Assembly: GCA_007130155.1 (NCBI GenBank)
Contig: SLTB01000269.1
Location: 1-35,818, forward strand
DNA from: Pseudomonadales bacterium
GTDB taxonomy: Bacteria > Pseudomonadota > Gammaproteobacteria > Pseudomonadales > Azotimanducaceae
DNA: 35,818 bases
Reading direction: 5' to 3'
The translations under genes were made by a program, and so were the position numbers. This document shows, in pieces, positions 16,723-25,186 of the stretch (the first letter of the stretch is position 1; the number at the start of each line of letters is the position of its first letter). Below the pieces are notes generated by a model that was not told the DNA's origin, ran no database searches, and was given only the letters and a program-made list of their open reading frames with translations.

Positions 16723-17720
16723 CTGGAACCACGGGCAACGTGCTGCTCGAGAGCCGCAACCTGAAGCGCTACTTCCGCCTGGACCACCTACGCTACGTGC
16801 ATGCTGTCGACGACGTATCCCTGGTCATCCATACCAATGAGATCCTAGGGCTGGTGGGCGAGTCCGGCTCCGGCAAGTCCACCTTCGGCAAGACCCTGCT
16901 CGGGCTTCACGACAAGACCGCCGGCGAGGTGCTGTATCGGGGAGAAGTACTGCCGGCACGCTACCGAAGCGCGGATTTCCAGCGCTTCGCGCGCAGCATG
17001 CAGATGATCTTTCAGGACCCCTATTCGTCACTCAATCCGCGCATGACGGCCGGCGAGATCATCGCCGAAGGCCTGCGTCTGCGAAGCGATGCCAAACCAC
17101 AGGCCGTCCGCGACGAGGTGGCGCGTTGGCTAGGCCAAGTGGGGCTCAGCCCGGACCATGGCTCTCGCTATCCCCACGAATTCTCGGGTGGTCAGCGCCA
17201 GCGCATCGGCATCGCTCGGGCCATGATCGTGGAGCCCGAGTTCGTCGTCTGCGATGAACCCATCTCAGCGCTCGATGTGTCGGTGCAAGCTCAGGTCATC
17301 AACCTGCTGGCCGACCTCAAATTCAAGTTCGGACTGACCATGCTGTTTATCGCTCACGATCTATCGATGGTGCGCTACGTTTCCGATCGCATGGCCGTGA
17401 TGTATCTCGGGGCCCTCGCTGAAGTCGGCCCCGCAGACGACGTCTTCTTTCGGCCCATGCATCCCTATACTCAGATGCTGGTGGCCTCGAACCCGGAACC
17501 CGATCCAGTCGTCGAGCGCCACCGCAGCCCAGAGCCGATTCAAGGCGAAATCCCCTCTCCCATCAACGTCGGCCCGGGCTGCCGCTTCGCTGGGCGCTGC
17601 CCGAAGGTGATGGACCGATGCCGGCAAACCACACCTGAACTGCTCCCGGTTCGCGATCTGAACAGCCGCGATCTGAACAGCAACGCCACGCGACAGGTGG
17701 CCTGTCACCTCTATGGCTGA
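16719..17720 (+). CDS. ABC transporter ATPase, OppF/DppF type
   Basis: This 333-residue partner ATPase has Walker A GESGSGKST (residues 47-55), Q-loop MIFQDPYSSLNPRM, signature FSGGQRQRIGIARA, Walker B FVVCDEPISALDVSVQAQ and switch IAHDLSMVRYVSDR. The C-terminal domain has the CRFAGRCPKVMDRC cysteine cluster. It pairs with the OppD-type subunit to drive import by the two permeases. The ATG overlaps the upstream stop by four bases (ATGA). It ends the eight-gene run; a hairpin without a T-run lies about 37 bases past the stop. Near its C-terminus a perfect 15-bp tandem duplication gives RDLNS twice. Confidence 0.94.
17652..17681 (+). repeat. 15-bp tandem duplication in the ATPase C-terminus
   Basis: CGCGATCTGAACAGC occurs twice without a gap (17652-17666, 17667-17681), in frame, encoding Arg-Asp-Leu-Asn-Ser twice. 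Perfect identity suggests a recent slippage event. Confidence 0.95.
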
Positions 17721-17756
17721 AGGCTGCACCGTGGAGCTCTGCAATGGGAGGGGTGC

Positions 17757-17771
17757 CCAGCCATCGGCTGG
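17757..17771. terminator. Possible weak terminator hairpin after the transporter operon
   Basis: CCAGCC (17757-17762) and GGCTGG (17766-17771) form a six-pair stem with a three-base loop, 36 bases past the OppF-type stop. No T-run follows, so termination would be weak or Rho-assisted. Confidence 0.3.
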
Positions 17772-17772
17772 T

Positions 17773-17790
17773 ACTGCGATAATGCGCAGT
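17773..17790 (+). promoter_or_regulatory. Inverted repeat over a possible extended -10
   Basis: ACTGCG (17773-17778) and CGCAGT (17785-17790) form a perfect inverted repeat. Within it, TGCGATAAT (17775-17783) fits an extended -10 (TGn plus GATAAT). No convincing -35 is visible. The arrangement could be a promoter with an overlapping operator for the lipoprotein gene 57 bases downstream. Confidence 0.3.
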
Positions 17791-17846
17791 AGCTTGCCAC
17801 CCACCGCAGGGTGGACCGATACCCGAATCAGCAAGGAACTCCTGCC

Positions 17847-18335
17847 ATGCTCCAGCGACTCCTCACTGCCGCGGCCGCATTCTGGCTGCTGGCCGCCTGC
17901 GGCCCGGTTCTGGTGGCTGATGATGCCAGCAAGCGGGAGCTGATAAGCCGACAGCACATCGAGGTCTGGAGTCGCGGCAATCTGGCTGCGATCGACGAGA
18001 TCTTCAGCCACGATTTCGTCGGCCACTTTCCAGGCGCGGTGGTGGAGGGCCGGCGCGCCTTGAAGGCCTACGTCGATGATCAGCGCAACGCTCATCCCCA
18101 ATGGCGAGAGTCGGTACAGAGTGTCATCGTGGAGGGCTCACGAGGTGCGAGTCAGGTCCTGCTGCATGATGGCGCCGTCGCCGCCCTGCTCGGCGCAGCG
18201 AGCATGGAAGGTGCTTTGATTCTCGAGCAGGGCAGCCTCTTCGAGTTCGAAAGGGGGCGCATCATCCGCCAGTGGGTATACCCGGATACCACCCGCGCCC
18301 AGCAGGCCACCGGCCATCCAGGCTTGATGCCCTGA
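17847..18335 (+). CDS. NTF2/SnoaL-like lipoprotein
   Basis: This 162-residue protein starts with a lipoprotein signal: MLQRLLTAAAAFWLL then LAAC-G, with Cys17 as the lipidation site. The mature part looks like a SnoaL/ester-cyclase-type NTF2 cone: SRQHIEVWSRGNLAAIDEIF, HDFVGHFPGAVVEGRRALKA and FEFERGRIIRQWVYPDT. Such folds bind small hydrophobic molecules and some are isomerases or cyclases; activity cannot be assigned. ATG 17847 has AAGGA nine bases upstream; the in-frame 17811 start would bury the signal. It follows the transporter operon by 126 bases and probably has its own promoter. The residue after Cys is Gly, so outer-membrane sorting is expected (inference). Confidence 0.8.
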   Translation: MLQRLLTAAAAFWLLAACGPVLVADDASKRELISRQHIEVWSRGNLAAIDEIFSHDFVGHFPGAVVEGRRALKAYVDDQRNAHPQWRESVQSVIVEGSRGASQVLLHDGAVAALLGAASMEGALILEQGSLFEFERGRIIRQWVYPDTTRAQQATGHPGLMP

Positions 18336-18359
18336 CGCACAGGGGCTCATGCTCTTCCG

Positions 18360-18399
18360 CGTGGGAGCGGACTTGTACGGGACGCCTTCGCAGCCGAAG
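18360..18399 (+). repeat. REP-like element
   Basis: CGTGGGAGCGGACTTGTACG at the start matches the head of pseudomonad-type REP sequences, and a CTTCG-CAGC-CGAAG hairpin follows (18386-18399). It shares the GCGG-CTTGT core with the element near 30780. It lies in the convergent gap between the lipoprotein and the HD-family paralogue. Confidence 0.45.
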
Positions 18400-18467
18400 C
18401 TGCTCGCAGCCAGCGGACAGGGCCGAAGTGCCCGCCAGATAGTCCCAGAGCGCGCAGCGCGCACGCG

Positions 18468-19292
18468 TTACTCCCGATGCTCCTCGGCGAGCATGTGGGC
18501 ATTCATCCGCGCCAGCCAGATCTGGCCTTGGCCCGTATACTTGAGGTAGCTGAGAGCCACTTCGATCTGCGGATGGATATGTTTCCAGAATCGCTGGGGA
18601 TAGGTGTCCAGGACGTCCTGGGCATTGCGATAACCCATGACCTCGGCCAACCCCGCTTCATCGAGCTGGCAGTAGAAGCGCTTCAGTCGCTGGTGGAATC
18701 GCGGATCAGCTGCATGCCCGACCAGCTGTGCCGCCCCCAGCAAGGCGCCGAGGCAGTCGCGATCGACGACATCCTCCTTGGGGATGGGGAAGCGCATGTA
18801 ATCGAGGTAGTCCGCAATACGCTCGGCCTCGATCAGGGGATCGGTGCGGAAGTAGTGGCGAACGAAGAGCTGGCTTCGCTCGATGTAGACTGGATACAGA
18901 CAGCCGTCAGTACGACCCCGACCGAGTTCGAAGCGCTTACCGTCCGCCCCCACCACCAGATCACGTCCACGGTCTCCCGGTACGACACCGCGGGCGAAGC
19001 CGGTGAAGACGCAGAGCGCGGCCACCATAAAATGCAACCAGTCGTCGGCGCTGACGTCAAAGCGCTCTATCTGTCGGCCCTCGATGATCCGCAGCGCCAC
19101 TTCCGCGGTGAGCAGACAACCGTCGATGTTGGTGTACAGCGCGTTGGTGCGCGCCGTATGGGTCAACGCGAGGCGTCCGCAGCGCCGCAGCGTAGTCTGC
19201 ACCGCGGAAGTCGCTTCGGGATGGGCACGACGAAACTCATCGCCAAGGCGATCGAGATAGGCGTCGATGACGATATCAGACGGCTTGAACAT
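18468..19292 (-). CDS. HD-domain family paralogue lacking all metal ligands (probable pseudoenzyme)
   Basis: This 274-residue protein aligns along its whole length with the neighbour at 19361-20212. Shared framework includes DWLHF, RGVVPGD, FVRHYFRTDPLIEAE, RFPIPKE, DTYPQRFW and the YLK segment. Every position that makes the neighbour an HD metalloenzyme is changed. H60 becomes T54, H64 becomes G58, H101-D102 becomes V95-F96, and D196 becomes Q189. The frame is intact and the fold residues are conserved, so it looks like a selected pseudoenzyme rather than a decaying copy. It could be a regulatory or heteromeric partner of the active copy (inference). It is downstream of that copy on the same strand with a 68-base gap. 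Confidence 0.75.
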   Translation of the reverse strand: MFKPSDIVIDAYLDRLGDEFRRAHPEATSAVQTTLRRCGRLALTHTARTNALYTNIDGCLLTAEVALRIIEGRQIERFDVSADDWLHFMVAALCVFTGFARGVVPGDRGRDLVVGADGKRFELGRGRTDGCLYPVYIERSQLFVRHYFRTDPLIEAERIADYLDYMRFPIPKEDVVDRDCLGALLGAAQLVGHAADPRFHQRLKRFYCQLDEAGLAEVMGYRNAQDVLDTYPQRFWKHIHPQIEVALSYLKYTGQGQIWLARMNAHMLAEEHRE

Positions 19293-19360
19293 GCGGACCC
19301 GGACTCCCCACCTCTATTGCCCGCGCCCAGGTCAGCGCGAACTCTTCCTGATTTAGTTCC

Positions 19361-20212
19361 TCAGAGCGCGCCGCGATGCTCCTGGTAGAACACATGGGAA
19401 TGTAACCCCGAGAGCCAGTCCCGGCCCTCCTGCGTCAACTTCAGATAATTGATCCCCGGATTGATGTGACGCCGCACCATGTTCCAGTAGAACTCCGGAT
19501 AGGTATCCCGCAATGACTCGGGCGAATCGTTGCCCATCTTGGCATTCGCACCGGTTTCTTCGAACTCGTAGTACAACGCCGGCAACTTGCGCGGATAATC
19601 CGGATCCGCCATCTGTCCGATCAGGTCTGCGGCCTGGACCAGCACGGCCCAGTCCACCACGCTGGCAGCAGCGGATTCCTCTGGTACGGGAAACCGCGTG
19701 TTCTCGATGGTCGCAGCAATGAGCTCGGCATCGATTTGCGGGTGATCACCGAAGCGGGAGCGAACGAACATCTTTCCCCGCTCCACATGATAAGGCGTGA
19801 GAAAGGCGTCCGTGGCCCCGGCTGGAATCCGAACCGTGTTGCCGTCGCTGTCGATGACGGCCAGATCGCCGTCATCCCCCGGGCAGATCCCCCGAACGTA
19901 CCCGATGTCATGGCAGAGCAGGGCGATGGTGAAATGCGCCCAGTCCCGCGGACTCACTGTGCCCTCGGACAGCAACTTGCCGCGGAAGATCTCCTGCCCG
20001 ACCAACGTCACCATCATCGTGTGCTCGACGTCGTGGTAGAAGGCATCAGAACGATTGATGGTCTCCACGGCCAGATTCGCCGACGCCCGGATGATGTTCC
20101 CGTATTCGTACTCGCGGCCCCCGAGATTGCCATAGGCTGCGCGATACGCCTCGGAAATCCTGCTCAGGAATGCCTGATGAATGGTATCGATCGGGTTAAA
20201 GACCATGGACAT
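19361..20212 (-). CDS. HD-domain metal-dependent phosphohydrolase-like protein
   Basis: This 283-residue protein keeps the HD-superfamily signature: H60-D-V-E-H64 in FYHDVEHTMMVTLVGQEI, H101-D102 in LLCHDIGYVRGICPGD, and D196 in VQAADLIGQMADP. From memory it resembles the family called Npun_R2479-type HD metalloproteins, first seen in cyanobacteria; substrate is unknown. The mature features (FLTPYHVERGKMFVRSRFGD, RFPVPEE, RDTYPEFYW) recur in the neighbouring ligand-less paralogue. The start is uncertain: ATG 20212 or 20206 both lack a strong ribosome binding site, and a longer frame to 20287 has no support. It is probably co-transcribed with the paralogue. Confidence 0.85.
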   Translation of the reverse strand: MSMVFNPIDTIHQAFLSRISEAYRAAYGNLGGREYEYGNIIRASANLAVETINRSDAFYHDVEHTMMVTLVGQEIFRGKLLSEGTVSPRDWAHFTIALLCHDIGYVRGICPGDDGDLAVIDSDGNTVRIPAGATDAFLTPYHVERGKMFVRSRFGDHPQIDAELIAATIENTRFPVPEESAAASVVDWAVLVQAADLIGQMADPDYPRKLPALYYEFEETGANAKMGNDSPESLRDTYPEFYWNMVRRHINPGINYLKLTQEGRDWLSGLHSHVFYQEHRGAL

Positions 20213-20346
20213 GGACACGCACTCGACATCCCGCAAAGACCACTTCAGGCCGCGATTCAGGCCCTGGAGAGTATGCCCGGGCGCCAACTCTGGTCAACCT
20301 GCGCACTACTCTGGCGCGTACCTGGATGACGTCCGCGTGGTGCAGG

Positions 20347-20949
20347 TCACATTCCTGGAACCATGGTGCGCAGTTGCAGCCACTTCCTCGCCATGCGCTG
20401 AACGCTGACATCGGTCGTGTATCGCTCGAGCTCCTCCATCGGCACCCACGCCAGGGCGTGAGACTCATCGCTGGTGACGACCGCGCGACTCCTTGCCCGG
20501 AAGACATAGCGAACATCGAAATGGAAATGGGCAGGCTCATGGCGTCGGGCCGGGATCTCGTGGATATCCACATCGAAGGGCACCGGAATGCCGGCCACCG
20601 GAACCCCGGCGTCCACAGCAGAACCCGGATCGATCGCATCAATGTCGCCGAGCCCCGACTCTTCGAGGCCTTCCCTGCGCGCCACCGCCAGCACATCCGG
20701 GTCGCCATCCGCGTGCCCTCCGAGCTGAATCCAAAGATCAAGCTTACGGTGGTGGGTCAGCAACACGGCCTCGCCCGCGGGATCCACGATCCAGGCGGAG
20801 CCCGTCACGTGGCCGGGAGCAGTCAGGGCACGCTCGAAACAGCGCGGTTGCGCCTCGACGAAGCGCTGGAAGCGCGTCACCATGTCCGCCTCGTCGGGAT
20901 GGCATCCAGCGTAACGAGCAAGCGCGGTCAACAGGGGTTGTCTGTGCAT
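20347..20949 (-). CDS. Nudix hydrolase
   Basis: This 200-residue protein contains a Nudix box at residues 78-100. It runs from GGHADGDPD to ARREGLEESGL and keeps the REx2EExG core that binds Mg2+ and cleaves nucleoside diphosphate-X bonds. The Glu expected seventh in the box is Pro, with Asp next to it, a modest deviation. WIVDPAGEAVLLTHHRKLDLW before the box and the later HFHFDVRYVFRA strands fit the fold. ATG 20949 has GAGGA just upstream. It is separated from the HD gene by about 130 bases and is divergent from the ABM gene. Confidence 0.9.
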   Translation of the reverse strand: MHRQPLLTALARYAGCHPDEADMVTRFQRFVEAQPRCFERALTAPGHVTGSAWIVDPAGEAVLLTHHRKLDLWIQLGGHADGDPDVLAVARREGLEESGLGDIDAIDPGSAVDAGVPVAGIPVPFDVDIHEIPARRHEPAHFHFDVRYVFRARSRAVVTSDESHALAWVPMEELERYTTDVSVQRMARKWLQLRTMVPGM

Positions 20950-21003
20950 GGATCCTCAACCGATCGATGGACTCTTTTCATTGTAGCCGAGGAGTAACCC
21001 ACC

Positions 21004-21288
21004 ATGATCGCAGTCATCGCCCGCCTGAAAGCGAAAGCAGGCAATGAAGCCCAATTCGAAAGCGCCATGCTGGAACTGGCAGGACAGGTACGTGCCAAGG
21101 AAGCAGGCAACCAGCTCTATACGCTTTGCAGGGATGCCGACGGCGGCTACGTGATGCTCGAACTCTACGAGGACGAGGCGTCATTGGCCGCTCATGGCCA
21201 ATCCGACCACTTCAGGGAACTCGCGCCGCAGCTCGGCCCCCACATGGATGGCCGCCCGCAGATCGAACGACTCGAGGTCGTGGGCTGA
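21004..21288 (+). CDS. ABM-domain protein (putative quinol/antibiotic-biosynthesis-type monooxygenase)
   Basis: This 94-residue protein is one ferredoxin-like ABM domain. MIAVIARLKAKAGNEAQFE opens the first strand and helix, and GGYVMLELYEDEASLAAHGQ contains the family's central block, with HFREL following. Members are cofactor-free oxygenases such as YgiN-type quinol monooxygenases, usually dimers. GAGGAG lies nine bases before the ATG. It is monocistronic, divergent from the Nudix gene and convergent with the CobT-type gene. Confidence 0.85.
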   Translation: MIAVIARLKAKAGNEAQFESAMLELAGQVRAKEAGNQLYTLCRDADGGYVMLELYEDEASLAAHGQSDHFRELAPQLGPHMDGRPQIERLEVVG

Positions 21289-21305
21289 ACTCGGGCGCGC
21301 CGGCC

Positions 21306-23192
21306 TCAGATGCGCCGGCCGCGCAGCGACTCCACCTCGAACAGAGCGGCTAGCTGCTCGGTCATGGCATCGCCGAGCTGCTCAGCATCGGTGATGGTCA
21401 CCGCGCGCCGATAGTGGTGGGTGACATCGTGGCCGATACCGATGGCCACCAGTTCCACTGGCGATGCCGTCTCGATCTGCTCGATCGCATACTTCAGGTG
21501 GCGCTCGAGATAGTTGCTCGGATTCACCAGCAGTGTCGAGTTGTCCACCGGCAGTCCGTCGGAAATCACCATGAGCAGCTTGCGCTTCTCGCTGCGGGTG
21601 ACGATGCGGTTGTGGGCCCAGATCAGAGCCTCGCCATCGATGTTCTCCTTGAGCATGTCTTCGCGCAGCATCAAGCCGAGATTGCGCCGGGCGCGCCGCC
21701 AGGGATCATCCGCAGCCTTGTAAATGATGTGCCGGAGATCATTGAGCCGCCCTGGCGCGGTGGGCTTGCCTGCCGCGATCCACTGCTCACGGGCCTGACC
21801 ACCGCGCCAGGCCCGGGTAGTAAACCCCAAGACCTCCACCTTCACAGCGCAGCGTTCGAGCGTCCTGCCAAGGATGTCCGCACACATGGCGGCAATGGTG
21901 ATGGAGCGCCCACGCATGGAGCCGGAACTATCAATGAGCAGGGTCACCACCGTGTCCCGGAACTCGGTCTCACGCTCCTGCTTGTAGGCCAAAGGATTGC
22001 TCGGATCGGCTACTACGCCGGCAAGACGGGCCGTATCCAGAATGCCTTCCTCGAGATCGAAGTCCCAGGTCCGGTTCTGCTTCGCAAGCAGCCGGCGCTG
22101 CAGGCGATTGGCCAGCCTCGATGTGGCGAGCTGAATCGTTTGCAGCTGCTGGTCGAGCAACGAACGCAGACGGTCGAGCTCCGCTGGCTCGCACAACTCC
22201 GAGGCACGCACCACCTCGTCAAAGCGCGTGGTGAAGGCCTGATAGTCGAAATCGACCTTGATTCGCCCGGCCGGGTCGCGGGTCTCCCGGGAGGCCTCTT
22301 CGGACTCATCCTGGGTTTCCGCCTCCCCGGCCTCCTGGTCGGCATCCACTTCCATCAGCGCCGCATCACCATCGGCGCTGTCGTCGCTGGCGTTCTCCTC
22401 GTCCAGGGCGACCTCTTGCGGCTCCTGATCGCCACTGCCATCGAGTTCCTCATCCTCGCCCTCGGCCCCGTCGTCACCGTCGAGGTCCTCGGGTGGATCA
22501 TCCATCTCCGAGGCAATGCCGAGATCCTTGATCAGATCCCGGGACATGCGGGCGAAAGCCTGTTGGTCACCAACGAGATCGACCAGACCATCGAGGTCGC
22601 TGCCGGCGCGCTCTTCGACCCACTCGCGCCAAAGCTCCACCACCGGGCTGGCAGCGGCGGGAAGCGCACGCCCCGTGAGCCGTTCCCGCAGCAGCAATCC
22701 CACCGCCAGTCCAAGGGGGGCCTCATTGCGAGTTTGAATGCGATCGAAGGCGGCCCGCTCGCAATCACTGGTCAGGCTGGCATCGAGATTGGCCGCAACG
22801 CCGGGCAGCTGGCGGGAACCGATCCCGGCAATCCGGGCATCCTCCACCGCCTCGAACAATTCCTGGGCAATACCCGTTGCCGGCCGCAGGCGCTGATGCA
22901 GGGCTTCGTCATGGTGGGCGAGGCGAAGGGCAAAACTGTCGGCGATCCCGCGGACAGCGGAGATTTCTGCAGCGCTCGCACCCTGCTGAGGCAGAGGAAC
23001 CCGGGCACGGTTACCGCGCAGACTGGGCGTGCCCTGGCCGAAACTGACCTCGAGCGCCTCGTCCCCGGACAGTACGCGCATGGTCGCAATCGTCGCGCGC
23101 TTGAACGGTTCGACAGCGACCTCGTCGGTTACTCCAGCCGACTTGCCAGCCGCTTGGGAAGAGGGGCGATCACTTCCGCCATCCTGGGCCAT
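21306..23192 (-). CDS. cobT: CobT-type cobaltochelatase subunit / VWA-domain protein
   Basis: This 628-residue protein has the CobT plan. There is a helical N-terminal region, then a strongly acidic Asp/Glu linker (about residues 235-310), then a C-terminal VWA domain with the MIDAS motif D421-S-S-G-S425. [20 protein letters not shown] and the ALIWAHNRI and [11 protein letters not shown] blocks also match. CobT forms a chaperone-like complex with the CobS AAA+ ATPase and activates CobN for cobalt insertion in aerobic B12 synthesis. ATG 23192 lies four bases after the CobS stop; longer readings extend into cobS. No cobN or other cobalamin gene is in the window, so a B12 role is assumed from family only. 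Confidence 0.9.
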   Translation of the reverse strand: MAQDGGSDRPSSQAAGKSAGVTDEVAVEPFKRATIATMRVLSGDEALEVSFGQGTPSLRGNRARVPLPQQGASAAEISAVRGIADSFALRLAHHDEALHQRLRPATGIAQELFEAVEDARIAGIGSRQLPGVAANLDASLTSDCERAAFDRIQTRNEAPLGLAVGLLLRERLTGRALPAAASPVVELWREWVEERAGSDLDGLVDLVGDQQAFARMSRDLIKDLGIASEMDDPPEDLDGDDGAEGEDEELDGSGDQEPQEVALDEENASDDSADGDAALMEVDADQEAGEAETQDESEEASRETRDPAGRIKVDFDYQAFTTRFDEVVRASELCEPAELDRLRSLLDQQLQTIQLATSRLANRLQRRLLAKQNRTWDFDLEEGILDTARLAGVVADPSNPLAYKQERETEFRDTVVTLLIDSSGSMRGRSITIAAMCADILGRTLERCAVKVEVLGFTTRAWRGGQAREQWIAAGKPTAPGRLNDLRHIIYKAADDPWRRARRNLGLMLREDMLKENIDGEALIWAHNRIVTRSEKRKLLMVISDGLPVDNSTLLVNPSNYLERHLKYAIEQIETASPVELVAIGIGHDVTHHYRRAVTITDAEQLGDAMTEQLAALFEVESLRGRRI

Positions 23193-23196
23193 GCCA

Positions 23197-24201
23197 TCAC
23201 CCCGTGGACTGCATGGTGATGCCACGGGTGGCGTCACCGAGATCCTCGCCCATGCAGCGCTGGTAATACTCGGCAACGATGGGGCGCTCGGTCTCGTCGC
23301 ACTTGTTCAGGAACGACACCCGGAATGCAAACGCCAGGTCACCACCGAATATGGACGCGTTCTGCGCCCAGGAAATCACGGTCCGCGGCGACATGACGAC
23401 GGAAAGTTCCCCGCTGACAAAACCTTTGCGGGTGAGATCGGCCACCGCGACCATACCCTTCACCAGGCGTCGACCTTCTTCGGTATGCCATTCGGGTACA
23501 CGGGCGCAGACGATATCCACCTCAGCCTCCTGGGGCAGATAGTTCAGCGTGGTGACGATGTTCCAGCGATCCATCTGACCCTGGTTGATCTGCTGGGTTC
23601 CGTGATACAGACCCGTGGTATCACCCAGGCCGATGGTATTGGCGGTGGCGAACAGACGGAAAGCAGGATGGGGGCGAATCACCCGGTTCTGGTCCAGCAG
23701 CGTCAGCTTACCTTCCACCTCGAGAATGCGCTGGATCACGAACATCACATCCGGGCGGCCAGCATCATACTCATCGAATACCAGCGCCACCGGATGCTGA
23801 AGGGCCCAGGGCAGCATGCCTTCCCGGAACTCAGTGACCTGCTTGCCATCCTCGAGCACGATGGCGTCCTTGCCGATAAGATCGATGCGGCTGATGTGAC
23901 TGTCGAGGTTGATACGGATGCAGGGCCAGTTCAAGCGCGCCGCAACCTGTTCAATGTGGGTCGACTTGCCGGTACCGTGGTAGCCCTGAATCATCACCCG
24001 CCGGTTGTGGGCAAAGCCGGCCAGGATCGCCATGGTGGTGCTGCGATCGAACTGATAGGCCGGATCCAGATCCGGTACATACTCACTGCGCTGACTGAAA
24101 GCCGGCACCATGAGGTCGAGGTCTATACCGAACAGGTCGCGGACAGCCACCGTGGTGTCTGGAAGGCTGTCGGCAGAAAGTGCTGTTTCGTGAATGGTCA
24201 T
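23197..24201 (-). CDS. cobS: CobS-type cobaltochelatase AAA+ ATPase
   Basis: This 334-residue AAA+ protein matches CobS length and motifs. Walker A is GYHGTGKS (residues 73-80) and Walker B is ALVFDEYD (139-146). [20 protein letters not shown] is the sensor-1 region, with [10 protein letters not shown] for the arginine finger. Upstream of Walker A is the N-terminal [12 protein letters not shown] seen in CobS. ATG 24201 has GAGGA four bases upstream; the in-frame extension to 24369 is GC-biased leader without a ribosome binding site. It is the first gene of the cobS-cobT operon. Confidence 0.92.
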   Translation of the reverse strand: MTIHETALSADSLPDTTVAVRDLFGIDLDLMVPAFSQRSEYVPDLDPAYQFDRSTTMAILAGFAHNRRVMIQGYHGTGKSTHIEQVAARLNWPCIRINLDSHISRIDLIGKDAIVLEDGKQVTEFREGMLPWALQHPVALVFDEYDAGRPDVMFVIQRILEVEGKLTLLDQNRVIRPHPAFRLFATANTIGLGDTTGLYHGTQQINQGQMDRWNIVTTLNYLPQEAEVDIVCARVPEWHTEEGRRLVKGMVAVADLTRKGFVSGELSVVMSPRTVISWAQNASIFGGDLAFAFRVSFLNKCDETERPIVAEYYQRCMGEDLGDATRGITMQSTG

Positions 24202-24567
24202 ACGGTCCTCATCGGACAGACTGCCCGTAGCAGACAGGCGCCGGCCCGGGGCGGACGCCATGTTGAGACTCTGGCGGATGCGAGGCTTAGCCCCCGCAGC
24301 CGTAAGCGGCCATCGACCAGGCCCGGCAGAATCCAAAAAGAAGAAGATGCAACACTTGTGGGCGGTCAACCCGGAATGATTCGCCAGGGCCCGGGATACC
24401 GATCCCGCTCTTCTGCCCCCTCGACTGATCGAAAGGCCGGCACGCCGAACCGCCAGTGCGCCGCGCCAACCCGCTATTCAGCCGGAGTCGCCCAGGAAAC
24501 TCAAGCCGACCCGGCAGCACCGGGATCGCCCTGCTATCATCCGCACTTTTCCAACCCGAGTCTCCCC
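24202..24567. other. Divergent control region between cobS and the histidine phosphatase
   Basis: This 366-base gap holds no convincing gene. It contains a perfect inverted repeat, CGGGAT-ACCG-ATCCCG (24392-24407), and an A-rich patch (about 24332-24350) upstream of cobS. TATCAT (24535-24540) could be a -10 for the phosphatase, but no matching -35 is visible. I found no clear cobalamin-riboswitch B12 box. Confidence 0.5.
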
Positions 24568-25116
24568 ATGCCCCGCATCTATCTCGTACGTCACGGCAAG
24601 GCCGCTGCCGGTTGGGACGGTCACCCGGACCCTGGTCTCGATCCCCTGGGTGAAACCCAGTCCCGTCTCGCCGCTGATCTCCTGGCCCCCATCGGACCGC
24701 TGGCCATCCTGTCGAGCCCTCTGGCCCGCGCCCGCGAGACAGCCGCATTCCTGGCAGAGCTCTGGGACCGGGAACCGGTCATCGAGACGCGCATGGCAGA
24801 GATTCCCTCGCCGAGTGACGATCTCGCGGCACGGACAGCGTGGCTGCGGGGTGCCATGGCGGGCACATGGAGCGATCTGGCACCCAACTACCAACGCTGG
24901 CGCGATGAGGTGATCGACTGCCTGACGTCCTTGACCGAGGATTCGGTGATCTTCAGCCACTTCATTGCCATCAACGCCGCCGTGGGCCAGGCCCAGGGCG
25001 ACGATCGCCTGGTCTGCTTCCGTCCGGATAACGCCTCCATCACCCGTCTGGTCACCGAGGCCGGAAAGTTGAACATCGAGGAGCTCGGCGCGGAAGCGGA
25101 GACCGAGGTGCGCTGA
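24568..25116 (+). CDS. Histidine phosphatase family protein
   Basis: This 182-residue protein opens with the catalytic RHG motif of the phosphoglycerate mutase/SixA superfamily: MPRIYLVRHGKA, with H9 as the phosphate acceptor. SSPLARARETA (residues 49-59) supplies phosphate-pocket arginines and H131 in VIFSHFIAIN is the second catalytic His. Substrate is unknown; the size and short N-terminus fit a SixA- or GpmB-like phosphatase. ATG 24568 is the natural start because the RHG motif must be near the N-terminus; the frame is open far upstream only as the mirror of cobS. An MFS gene follows after 70 bases. Confidence 0.9.
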   Translation: MPRIYLVRHGKAAAGWDGHPDPGLDPLGETQSRLAADLLAPIGPLAILSSPLARARETAAFLAELWDREPVIETRMAEIPSPSDDLAARTAWLRGAMAGTWSDLAPNYQRWRDEVIDCLTSLTEDSVIFSHFIAINAAVGQAQGDDRLVCFRPDNASITRLVTEAGKLNIEELGAEAETEVR

Positions 25117-25186
25117 ATCCCAAATCCGACAGGCTGCTGATAGCCCGTTTCAGCAACCGCACACTGCTGCCGAGGCTCAAGGCGCC

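Noticed and set aside
21414-23219. 601-residue plus-strand open frame
   Set aside because: It is antisense to cobT, whose VWA motif and acidic linker are unmistakable.
23029-24567. Upstream extension of the histidine phosphatase frame
   Set aside because: The RHG motif must be N-terminal, and this part is antisense to cobS.
24202-24567. Cobalamin riboswitch upstream of cobS
   Set aside because: No convincing B12 box or matching stem set was seen.
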